Shown piece after piece: positions 42,869-51,823 of a DNA stretch of 64,000 nt; positions within the stretch are counted from its first letter, which is position 1; each line of letters begins with the position of its first letter. The position numbers and the translations under genes are program-made. Source of the DNA: Tupaia tana (lineage: Eukaryota > Chordata > Mammalia > Scandentia > Tupaiidae); assembly GCA_026018925.1 (NCBI GenBank), contig JAKSZU010000005.1, positions 85,484,886-85,548,885 on the forward strand, written 5' to 3'. Under the pieces are notes generated by a model. It had not been told where the DNA came from. It did not search any database and saw only the letters and a list, made by a program, of their open reading frames with translations.

Positions 42869-43780
42869 CCTATATCCTAACTATATTCCTAGACTCCCTG
42901 TCTCCTATCTCACACAGGTTTTTATAAGACTTTTATTATATAGTAGTGATTAATGGTCACAAGAATTCTTATATCATTTAGGCTCAGAGTACGGGTGCTC
43001 TTTGGCTCTTACAGTGGCCTGTACTGGCTAGTCTTGCATTTTTTGGGTAAGGAGTGTTGAAAAACAAAATTTTAGACAAACCAAAATTTAAGAGTGTATT
43101 CAAACAATGGGCAGGTTATTTGAATTGGGTGCCTCCCAGAAAATGGCTTCTGAGGGACTCCAGCTTGTCCTATCGTCATGGAGTATGTAAATTTGCAGAA
43201 TGGGAAAGTGACCTATAAAAATGAAAGTGAGAGAATGAGAGAAAACATTGATTTGGTTACAACTGGATGATAAGCAGCAAAAACAACCTAAAAAGCTAGA
43301 CTTTCTGTGATTGAATGAGGGTAGTGTAATTGGCTGTAACCTAGCAAACAGCTCAGAAAAACAGTATAACATGTATGATGTGAGCGGATAGCGGTTATTT
43401 TAGGCCAAAATAGTTTAGTTTAACAGGGGGTAAGATTGTCTTTTGCCTCTAAGCATGGTCTTCTTAGAGTGGACCATTTTTTAGGCTATAATTTTCCATG
43501 CATTTAAGCTCAGTTGGCCTAAAATTTCTACTAGGTCTGAACAGTTAAAATTTCAAGCCTAAGAGTTGTCTTGAGTCCTTGCTGCTTAATTATTTTGTTT
43601 GTATGCCTCAAAAGTACAGTATAGATGTGGGCCCAAAGGACAGAGAGCAGTAACAAAAGTTATTTTTCATCAGGTTATGGATAGACTGCCTGGTTTTTTG
43701 GGTCTCCCTGAGTTTCAGTCAATTCTCTATCTCAAACCCCCTATTTCCCTAACTGCCTAGCCTGAACAGCCTTTACCTCA

Positions 43781-44430
43781 ATATCAAATATATACTAATA
43801 CAAAATTAGAATGCTATCTTTGTGTTACAAATTTTTAAAAGGTTTATTGGATTATTGGTTTTATTTAAATAAGTTTGCAAAGATTTCTCTTTACTTTCTG
43901 AGTAATAAGAGTAAAAGGCAAAGACTCAGTGTCTTATCAATATAATGTCCTGTGTTTTATATTGATTTAAACAAGTTCTTGATTATTTAAGACAGCGATG
44001 TATTCTAACTTTTGAGAAAGTAAGTTTCTTTATAATTGTGTTATCTCACATTTACTGTTAATATCTTTTATTTTCACTTTAGTTGAGTAGGGAGCCAAAT
44101 ACTGTTTTTTAATAAACCAGAATCTTATTAAATTGTGTGTTCAAATCTGAGAAATTTTAATATTTTATCTTTTTAAAAATAACATTCTAAATGATATCTT
44201 TAGAACCAAAAATTGCTCTTATGATTTTTTAGAGGACTCCTGGAAAATCACAAAGGAGTTTTTCTTGCACTGTTTAAAAAGAGATCTGCTCAACATAATT
44301 ATGGTTCTTATGTTACCATTGATGAGTGGATTGGAAAGCATCCTCGATTCAGATGTGTAGTTCAGCCTTACCTAGTTTAAAGGTTGGGTAAAATGTTATT
44401 ACTAAAAATATTTCAGAAATTTTGTTTTAT
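43781..44430. other. AT-rich spacer
   Basis: No recognised element. Confidence 0.4.
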
Positions 44431-44447
44431 AGAAAATTCCTAAAGAT

Positions 44448-44709
44448 GGGACCAGCAGTTAGCGTAATGGCTATGTCGCTGGACTCCCACGTAGTTGACC
44501 GTGGTTCGCGTCCCGGACCTGGTGGCTTAAAACTCATGCCGGGCACGTGTGTGTGCGTGCCCAAGATCCCGAGAGGAGAATGGAGGAGAAAGGATTGCAG
44601 CGTGGCCATCCCCCCTGGGGGGTGATTTCTTGCTTTCTGTCTCTCTGTCTCTCTCTGTCTGTCTGGTGAGCACACGCGCCCTATAGCAAAAACCTCTAAA
44701 AAGAAAAAA
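44448..44709 (+). mobile_element. SINE-A copy, young, exact target-site duplication
   Basis: GGGACCAGCAGTTAGCGTAATGG, GGTTCGCGTCCCGG, CCCGAGAGGAGAATGGAGG, CCCCCCTGGGGGGTGATTTC, CCCTATAGCAAAAACCTC. AGAAAATTCCTAAAGAT at 44431-44447 and 44710-44726 (17 bp, exact). Confidence 0.97.
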
Positions 44710-44726
44710 AGAAAATTCCTAAAGAT

Positions 44727-45489
44727 ATGTCAGTTTTCTCGTTGCCAATTACATGTTTCTATTTATCATAGTCCAGGGGCTGCTTTGTTTTATATTAGAG
44801 AATGACAGTACAGCAGAGCACTATTATGAATACAGTAATTTGTCTAGAATATTAACTTCATTGCTACTTAATTCTTTAATTCAAATCCATTATATTACAG
44901 GCCAGATGTTTTCCATTGTAGATTTACATCACTTATCTATAAAGTTTGATTTTTATACATTTAAAAAACTTTCCAATTGATAAATGAACTGTATTTATTT
45001 TGTTAATTTGAATTAATTTGTTCCTAAAGTTCCCTTTGTACATATTTCAAGTTCAGTCTAATAGTTTCTCTGTACGTAGGGAAATGTAGTCTAACTTGAT
45101 GTATAAATAAATGGCAACCTACTCTTCAGAAAAGTAGCTGAGTCTCAGTTAATCATAACACCATGTGTAAACCAATCACAGACTGTCTGCTGTTCAAATG
45201 AGACAGATGCCAAGCGATAACCAATAATAACCTATCAAGCTGTCTCTATACCTCATTTTGATTTTATGTATGTCATTCCCTTTTCTCTGGCTATAAATGT
45301 AGTGATTAAAATTTGCAAAACTAAATTTGTTGCATTTTTATCTTTTAACAATGGTGTAAAACGTATTTTAATATGTGTATACATTATAGGGTGTATAACT
45401 CAAGCTATTTAACCTATGCTTTACCTCAGATGGTTGTCTGTGTGTGTTTGTGTTTTGTGAGAGCAATTAAAACTATTCTCCAAGCCATT
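44727..45489. other. AT-rich spacer
   Basis: No recognised element. The 75-aa ORF at 44753-44980 has no supporting features. Confidence 0.4.
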
Positions 45490-45494
45490 TAAAA

Positions 45495-46502
45495 ATGTCT
45501 CTTTCTTCAATAAGAAAGTGAGATAGAATGAACTAGGAATTGAAGAAATATACCTGAACACAATGATAAAGGCTATATAAGACAAACCCATAGGTAACAT
45601 CATATTCAATGATGAAAAATTGAAAGCTTTGTTCCTAAGGTCGTGTATAGGACAAGATACCTATTCCTGCTACTTTTATTCAACAAAGTACTAAATGTCC
45701 TAGGCAGAGTCAGTAGGCAAGAGAAACAAATAAAAGTCATCCAAAGCAGAAGAAACAAAATTGTTAACAGATGTCATGATCTTAAATATAGAACAGCCTA
45801 AAGACTCCCTTAAAATTTTAGAAATGAAGGACCAGCAGTTGGCGTAATGGCTATGCCACTCCCATGTAGTAGACCACAGTTGGAGTCCTGGACCTAGTGA
45901 CTTCTACTCCTACTGGGCTCATAAGGTAGAATGAAGGAGAAGGGATTGCGGTGTGGCCATCTCTCCTGGAGGGTGATTTCTCCCTTTCTGTCTCTGTCTT
46001 TCTGGCCAGTGCATGAGCCCTAGAGCAAAAACCTTTCCTAAAAAAAAAAAACAAAGAAATGAAAAGAAAAACTTAGGATAAATGAAATAAAAAATGTAGA
46101 AAAATACATAATCAGTAGCATTTATGTACACTAACAAAATATCTGAAAAAAAATCAACAATTTTTTATTTGCAATAGCTACAATATAAATGAAATACTTA
46201 GGAATAAATTTAACAAAAAGGTGAAAGATGTTATATAGAAAATTATAAAATATCGATGAAAGGATTTGAAGATACGAATAAGTGGAGTAATATTTTATGT
46301 TCATGGTCTTTAAGAAATAACATTGTTAAAATATCCAAACTACCTCTAATGATCTACAGATATATTATAATTTCAATCAAAATTCCAACTATAATTTTCA
46401 CAAAAAAATGAATAAACAAACTGAAAATTTGTTTGAAACCACACAAGACCCTGAATAGTCAAGGCTATGTTGTGCGAAGAGAACATAAGTTGGAGGCATC
46501 AC
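45495..46502 (+). mobile_element. L1 ORF2 remnant (reverse transcriptase region)
   Basis: Plus-strand L1 ORF2, decayed. Landmarks in order: GAACTAGGAATTGAAG, AACATCATATTCAATGATG, AAAGCTTTGTTCCTAAGG, CTTTTATTCAACAAAGTAC, CAGATGTCATGATCTTAAATAT, TTAGGAATAAATTTAACAAAA, GATCTACAGATATATT, ATAGTCAAGGCTATG, AGTTGGAGGCATCAC. It encodes no intact protein. A SINE-A interrupts it at 45829-46054. It stops abruptly at 46502, where an ERV LTR begins, and the expected continuation does not appear on the other side. Confidence 0.92.
45829..46054 (+). mobile_element. SINE-A copy nested in L1 ORF2
   Basis: GGACCAGCAGTTGGCGTAATGG head, shortened first core segment (ACTGGGCTCATAAGG), GAGAAGGGATTGCGG, CCCTAGAGCAAAAACC tail. 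AGAAATGAA flanks it at 45820-45828 and 46055-46063. Confidence 0.92.
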
Positions 46503-46827
46503 TGTCGGACCCGCCGACGGCGAACAGCTTCTGAGTTGGAGGGTGAGGATTAAAGAAGACAAGATGACAGGATAGAAATGAGGGGACTGCCAGTCAATAC
46601 TGGCCATCCCTGAGTTAAGTTTATTGCTGTGATTTATACAGAAACATTGGGCTTTCTTCACGTGGGCCTCAAAAGTCCTTGCTGAGTTATCAGGTTGTTG
46701 CAACAATACTTGGAACGTTCTACACATAACAATTCAGTTACCCAAGGTTATGTCTGGACAGTAACTCTGCAACCATGTGGTGGTCACGTCCTACCCGTTC
46801 CTCACGTCTCCTCCTTGGCTCCCCACA
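46503..46827 (-). mobile_element. Betaretrovirus-like (ERVK-class) 3' LTR
   Basis: A 325-bp LTR on the minus strand. It opens TGTGGGGAGCC at 46827, carries a TATA-like TGTATAAAT and a polyadenylation signal CAATAAAC near 46620-46650, and closes GTCGGCGGGTCCGACA at 46503. The short LTR with a G/C-rich CCGACA end resembles IAP/ERVK LTRs. A purine-rich tract (AAAAAAGGGGGAGA) lies immediately upstream on the minus strand, as expected before a 3' LTR. The LTR sits in L1 ORF2 after GGCATCAC. No second LTR occurs in the window. Confidence 0.85.
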
Positions 46828-46846
46828 TCTCCCCCTTTTTTGTTTA
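46828..46846 (-). other. Retroviral polypurine tract
   Basis: On the minus strand the sequence reads AACAAAAAAGGGGGAGA directly before the TG of the LTR. It is the plus-strand primer site used in retroviral reverse transcription, and it fixes the LTR border. Confidence 0.8.
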
Positions 46847-47460
46847 TTATATTGATCCGTCACTTCTGAAGGACAGTAGGCTGTGCCTGTCTCAGGTTGT
46901 CCCTGGTGACATTTTCTCTTACCCGTCATCGGGTAATGCATATTTGTATGCACCCCCTGTCTTAGGTTGAGAAATATCCCAAGGATCTTACATTGACTAC
47001 CAGCCTCTGAATCTAATGCCTTGGTTTGAAGTTTTAACCAATAAATTTTGTAGTGAACTTCAAGAAAAGAACTCCCAAGTATTCGTACAAGGCAGGGGGC
47101 ACAACAAAACAACACAAGACCAATACCTGCTGCTATAACGGCAGGCATTAACCACTGCTGCCAAGAGGTCCAATGTGATAGGAGATCATTCAGTTGTTGC
47201 AGCAATGTGGACACTCATGAATTAGCTGTGCTCCAAGGTTGAGGCATGCGTGTCATTAAGATTGGTGGTTGCTCCTTTCCCAAACTGGGTAAAAAAAAAG
47301 GTCACTTCCTGGAAAGGAGGATTGTGTAACTTTATCTCCCTCTATGGTGATTGCCACTGAGAATAGCTATTAGTTACTTCATTGGCAAGAGATGCCCAGG
47401 TCATCTATAGAGTAGACAATGGGCCCACAATCTTTCCCACCCTGTGGCTAATATCTACAG
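46847..47460 (-). pseudogene. ERV env remnant, C-terminal transmembrane part
   Basis: A minus-strand ORF (start 47214, stop in the LTR at 46738, 158 aa) holds a Leu/Trp-rich segment with LLQQLNDLL, then a hydrophobic span at about residues 20-42 with a Cys-Cys pair, and a short cytoplasmic tail. This is the layout of a betaretroviral TM subunit end. Upstream to about 47460 the frame is broken by a shift near an A-run (47291-47300). The SU domain and the rest of the provirus are missing. The copy cannot make an envelope protein. Confidence 0.7.
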
Positions 47461-47464
47461 CCTC

Positions 47465-47731
47465 CACCGTTTTTCTTTGCTTTTAGCCAACTCTTATTGT
47501 CTCAAGTATGCCAATCTCTCTACTGATCTCTATGTGAATGTTGTCCATTTTTATTTCCTTCATTGTGTTTCTATAGTTGTGGGTTTGTTTGTTTGTTTGT
47601 TCATTTGTTCATTTTAATGGGCCCTAAACCCTCTCTGAGTTATTCTGGTTTATGAATTTCCATATATGTAATTTGGGGGGGAGCAGAGATGGAGGCTGGT
47701 TTCTCCTACTCCACCATCTTGGTGATATCAA
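47465..47731 (-). mobile_element. L1 5' end fragment abutting the env remnant
   Basis: On the minus strand the fragment starts at about 47731 with CACCAAGATGGTGGAGTAGG, typical of eutherian L1 5' ends, and continues through a G-run and a (CAAA)n stretch. It reaches an ORF-like tract (ATGGACAACATTCACATAG...). It stops at the env remnant. 5' UTR without the rest of an L1 is unusual because most L1 fragments keep the 3' end. Confidence 0.6.
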
Positions 47732-47739
47732 GATTAAAT

Positions 47740-48134
47740 GGGAAAAGTGTTAATTGCAAAGGAATAAATTAACTAATGAGCATCTGATGGTAGTTTTTTT
47801 ATGAATGTTATTAATATCTCAATATTTAGTTTTCTAGATATAAGGGACCACTTTCTATTATTTTTCTTAAAGTGTCCATAACTTGGAACAGTAGTAAACC
47901 ATGTTTTAATGAATAAAAATTAAACATTTCTCTTCATCTTTCTACCTGACTGCTCCATAATTCAGAACCTTTTGTTCAGTATATTTCATGTAGCAACATC
48001 GTTGTTTGCAATACAATAAGAACTTACCCTCCTTTTAATACTTTATAATTATAGTTATTTTATATATGACAATTGCTTTGTCTTGAATGCCGTATTTTAA
48101 AATGATGCTCATTTAATTAGATATGGCCAGGAAC
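47740..48134. other. AT-rich spacer
   Basis: Nothing recognised. Confidence 0.4.
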
Positions 48135-48417
48135 TTTTACTTTAAGAGAGATTTTTGCAATAGAAAGTATGCGCTTGCCAGAGAAACAGAGACAGAAAGA
48201 AGCAGAGAGACAGAAAGCAAGAAATCACCCCCCCCCCCCCCCCCCCCCCCGCCAAGGTTGATGGCCACACCACAATCCCTTTTCCTCCATTCTCCTCTCA
48301 GGATTTTGGTCATGTATGCATATGAGGCCAGTATGAGTTTCAAGAATTTGTGTTCTGGGACTCAAATAGTGGTCGGCCATGTTCAGTGATGTAACCATTA
48401 CACCGTATACTGGTCCC
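48135..48417 (-). mobile_element. SINE-A copy with poly-C expansion
   Basis: Reverse copy: GAGAGATTTTTGCAATAG ... CCGTATACTGGTCCC. The hinge is a run of about 23 C (48228-48250), the reverse equivalent of the G-run at 20586. Confidence 0.9.
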
Positions 48418-48679
48418 TCACCAGGCACTTTTAAGATAGGTAAGGCACACATACTATCACCTGAAGCTAAAAGTTAGTGGAAACAACTTAAAGTTGTATC
48501 CATTAATATGGACTTTTAAGATTAACAGTTACACGATTTTTCCTCAGTCCTTAGTTGCAAATTTAATCATCCATGGCTTTCATAAGATTATGTATCCTTA
48601 CCAAAGAAAATATAAAATATCTCACACTTCAATCCTCATATTGAGCAAGTAAGCCCATTTTTTCCTTTGTGCCAGAAGA

Positions 48680-48710
<31 letters not shown>
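48680..48710. repeat. Poly-A tract
   Basis: About 31 consecutive A (GACAAAAA...AAGTGGG). No SINE body is recognised immediately upstream. Confidence 0.9.
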
Positions 48711-48712
<2 letters not shown>

Positions 48713-49068
48713 GGGAATAATGTGAAAGTGGGTCACAGAGAAACGCAGATCTTCTAGTCCTTTTCTCTATTGTCAAATATGTTATTCAGCTTCCAAAGTC
48801 TCCTGGGTACAAATGCGCTCTAACCAAAATGTCTTTTATGTTCCCCTTAGCTTGTTGAAACTATAGGCAAATTTATCCCTCTTTATAGGGCCCTGACCTT
48901 AGTTTTTCTAGAAAATGTATTCTAGAAAACTTGTGAGTATAAATTTTTTCTTTGCCTCTTTTGAGATGTAAATATTTTTCTAGCCTCTTGCTAGTGTTAC
49001 AACTCAGGAAAGAATCTCACAGGAACTGGAAGACATACTTTGGAAATGTAGTGGTCATAAAAGATAGC

Positions 49069-49322
49069 TGGACCAGCAAATGGCATAATGGTTGCATTGC
49101 TGAACTCCCATGTAGTTAACCACAATTCTAGTCCTAGACCCTGTGACTTAAAACTCATGCCAGGTGCATGTGCGTGTATGCCCAATATCCCAGAAGAAGA
49201 ATGGAGGAGAAGGGATTGCAGTATGGCCATCCCCCACCAGAGTGTGATTTCTTGCTTCTGTCTCCCTGTCTCTTTCTGTCTCTTCAGCAAGTTTACATGC
49301 CCTCCCCCCCAAAATCAAGCAA
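49069..49322 (+). mobile_element. SINE-A copy
   Basis: GCTGGACCAGCAAATGGCATAATGG head, CAATTCTAGTCCTAG B-box relic, GAAGAAGAATGGAGGAGAAGGG core, TGTCTCTTCAGCAAG tail followed by (AAAC)n. Confidence 0.88.
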
Positions 49323-49534
49323 ACAAACAAACAAAACAAAACAAAAAATCCTTGTCTCTTACTTTCTGTTATACTTAACTTTGATAAGCACACATGGCCC
49401 AAGCACAGTGACTAACCTCTCTCCTCAAGATTCTTTAGTACGTTTTCCCTAGCTCACCCAGCACTTAAAATTTCTTCTCCTCCTTCCTCTTCCTCTTCTT
49501 CTCTTCTTTAATCCTATTGAATTTATCTCTGCTA
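49323..49534. other. Spacer with pyrimidine-rich stretch
   Basis: CTTCTCCTCCTTCCTCTTCC near 49470-49505; otherwise nothing recognised. Confidence 0.4.
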
Positions 49535-49740
49535 TGAGAAAAAAGGAGAGAGAGAGCACAACAGTATCTCTAACATGGTTTGATGCCACGATCCTTGTGA
49601 GCCATTAGCAGGTCCTGTATCATGGGCAAGTGCCTGCCCTGCAAATCCAGGAAGGTCTCTGGACTTGAACCATGAGCATTGCCCTGTGGGATTGCCTTGA
49701 AGAGCTTCATGTTTTACTGCTGTGGCACCATCTAGTCCTC
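49535..49740 (-). mobile_element. SINE-C copy
   Basis: Reverse copy: GAAAAAAGGAGAGAGAGAGC, AACAGTATCTCTAACATGG, GACTTGAACCATGAGCA, and head ending TGTGGCACCATCTAGTCC. The head here is closer to a tRNA-like form than in other SINE-C copies. Confidence 0.55.
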
Positions 49741-49823
49741 AAAATTCTCCCACATATTGGTCCAATAGTATTTAATTAAAAACCTTTCTTATATGGCAAA
49801 ATCTTTTTTATCACATTTGATTT

Positions 49824-50000
49824 TTAAAAATTATTTACTTCATTCAATTTGTTACTATTATTATTATTTAAATTTGACCAAAGAGAGACAGAGAGAGAGA
49901 AAAAGAGAAAGTGAGAAAGCAAGCTGCTAGGTCAAGGACTTGAATCATGGTAAGCCATGTGGGAGTCTAGCACCTTAACCACCACGCCACCTTTTGGCCC
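49824..50000 (-). mobile_element. SINE-B copy, exact target-site duplication
   Basis: Reverse copy: A/T tail with (ATT)n, AAATTTGACCAAAGAGAGACAG, AAAGCAAGCTGCTAGG, CACCACGCCACCTTTTGGCCC. CACATTTGATTT occurs at 49812-49823 and 50001-50012. Confidence 0.94.
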
Positions 50001-50012
50001 CACATTTGATTT

Positions 50013-50724
50013 ATTATGGACACATAATAATTGTACATATGTATAGGGTAATGTATGATATTTTAACACATGTACACATTGCCTAATAATTAAACCAGGG
50101 TAATTAGCATGAATAGCATTTCAAACATTTATCATTTTTTTGAGGTGATAACTTTCAAAATCCTCTGTTACAGCTATCCAGAAATCTTGAATAAAGTCCT
50201 TCACTATTTAATTCTGTTTGCTGCACCTTTTCCTTGATTGATTTAACCTTTAGGATGCCTGTTTTCAGGATGACTAGAAATTCTTCTCTGTAAAGAGAAC
50301 ACGCCCACAACTGCTACTAAGATATTTGTTCCCCACTTGAGAAATGCCTTTTTTGTTCTCTAATAATAGAGGCACTCACTTTATTGGCAAGGTTATTTAT
50401 AATATGTTATTAATATTTCTATGTTTGAAAAACTTATACTTTCCTTGTTACTCTTAGTCCACTGAAAAATAGAACAGCCCAATATCATTCTTAAGTGCAA
50501 ACTAGCCAAATTCTATGATAAACTCAACTAATTATGACCAAAAGCCTACCTTTAATCTTCTTATCTAATGGTACTTTGATTCTTTCTCCCTGTTCAAAAT
50601 CAATGGTCATTTATAAAATACTGTCAGGCCAATGGAGATGCTCTATAATTTTTTTATTCACTTTTTAACTTATGTATGTGTGTAATTTTTATATTTCTAT
50701 TACTTTAATATTGTTATTTCTGAG
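50013..50724. other. AT-rich spacer
   Basis: No recognised element. Confidence 0.4.
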
Positions 50725-50776
50725 GACCAGCAGATGGCATGGTGGTTAAAGGCACTGGACTCCCACATGGCTGAGT
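50725..50776 (+). mobile_element. SINE-A/B head fragment
   Basis: Only the first 50 bp of the head are present (GGACCAGCAGATGGCATGGTGG ... CCCACATGGCTGAG). The 3' part and tail are absent, so the fragment must come from a later deletion. Confidence 0.85.
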
Positions 50777-51327
50777 TATGTAAAGATATTATAGCATTTT
50801 TGTTCTCAGTTCTACAGTGCAGGTTTATATGCTTATATTATTCAATATCATAATTATTTTCTTTATAACTGCATATATTAAAAATATTTTCATAATTGTT
50901 TTAAATAGACAATGACTTTATAATTTTCTACTTCTTATTATTTCTCTTTATATCTCAGATGATCTTTCTAAAATAATATTTTATTCTCCTTAATTTTAAA
51001 ATTAGACATGCCTCTAATAAAAACTTTAAAATATACTCATTTTGTTTTGACAATCTAAACATGTTTGTTTTATTCAGTCTTCAAAGGTAATTTTCTTTTG
51101 TACAAAGTCTAAACTTTCTGCACATGTACTGGATTTCTCAGAGTAAATTTAAAGATAAGTAACTGTTGTCCATTTCTTTAAAGGAATAAAATCTGAGGTA
51201 GTTTAAAAAATAGCTATGAGTCTGTTCATTTTACTTTTTCTATTAGGCAACATTCCTTAAAGTGAACTTAGTACATTCTCAAAGTGTTTGACCTATAAAT
51301 GATATACTTCTTAAAATTTACTATTCA
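50777..51327. other. AT-rich spacer
   Basis: No recognised element. Confidence 0.4.
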
Positions 51328-51522
51328 GGGCCAATGCAGTTTGCGTACTGTCCCAGTGGCTTGAGACTCATACTGGGTACGTTTGTGTGCATACTCAAAA
51401 TTCCTTTGGAATGGAGAACGGATTGCAGCATAATCATGCCCCATTGAAAGGTACTTATCCCCACTCTCTCGTCTCCCTCTGGTGAGCACACTCAACTTCT
51501 TGCAAATAAAACAAAAAGGTTT
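51328..51522 (+). mobile_element. SINE-A copy with head deletion
   Basis: The copy opens GGGCCAATGCAGTTTGCGTACTG and jumps directly to TCCCAGTGGCTTGAGACTCATACTGG, losing about 50 bp that includes the B-box. Core GGAATGGAGAACGGATTGC and CT tail remain. Confidence 0.8.
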
Positions 51523-51559
51523 ATAATAATATTCAGTTTTTAGATATATTTAATTTTTA

Positions 51560-51823
51560 TTTATTTTTTTGAGAGGTTCTTGCCTTAGGGTGCGTGTACT
51601 CACTGAAGAGAGACCAGAGACAGTGAGAGGGAAAGTGAGAAATTATTCTCTAGGGGGATAGTCATGCTGCAATACCTTCTTCTCATTCCCCTCCCGAGAT
51701 CTTGGGGCATACATGCACATGTGCCCAGCATGATTTTCAAGCCTCCAGGTCTGGGACTTGAACTGTGGTCAATCAACCATGTGGAAGTCCAGTGACATAT
51801 TTGCTATGCCATCTGCTGACCCA
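51560..51823 (-). mobile_element. SINE-A copy
   Basis: Reverse copy: TTTTTTGAGAGGTTCTTGCCTTAGGGTGCG ... TGCTATGCCATCTGCTGACCC. Moderately diverged. Confidence 0.9.

Larger units (their letters stand above)
41677..43780 (-). mobile_element. Probable ERV solo LTR broken by two L1 insertions
   Basis: Read on the minus strand, it opens TGAGGTAAAGGCTGTTCAGG (43780). It ends in a polyadenylation signal, TCTTAATAAAATCCTC near 41780, followed by about 100 bp finishing at a possible CA near 41677. The region between lacks reading frames. After removing the two L1 inserts, about 1.45 kb remains. Length, AATAAA position and TG...CA ends suit an LTR. No matching target-site duplication was found, so the call is provisional. 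Confidence 0.45.

Noticed and set aside
46738-47214. 158-aa minus ORF as a functional host or viral gene
   Set aside because: It covers only the membrane-spanning end of an ERV env, runs into the LTR, and lacks SU and most of TM. It is a fossil.
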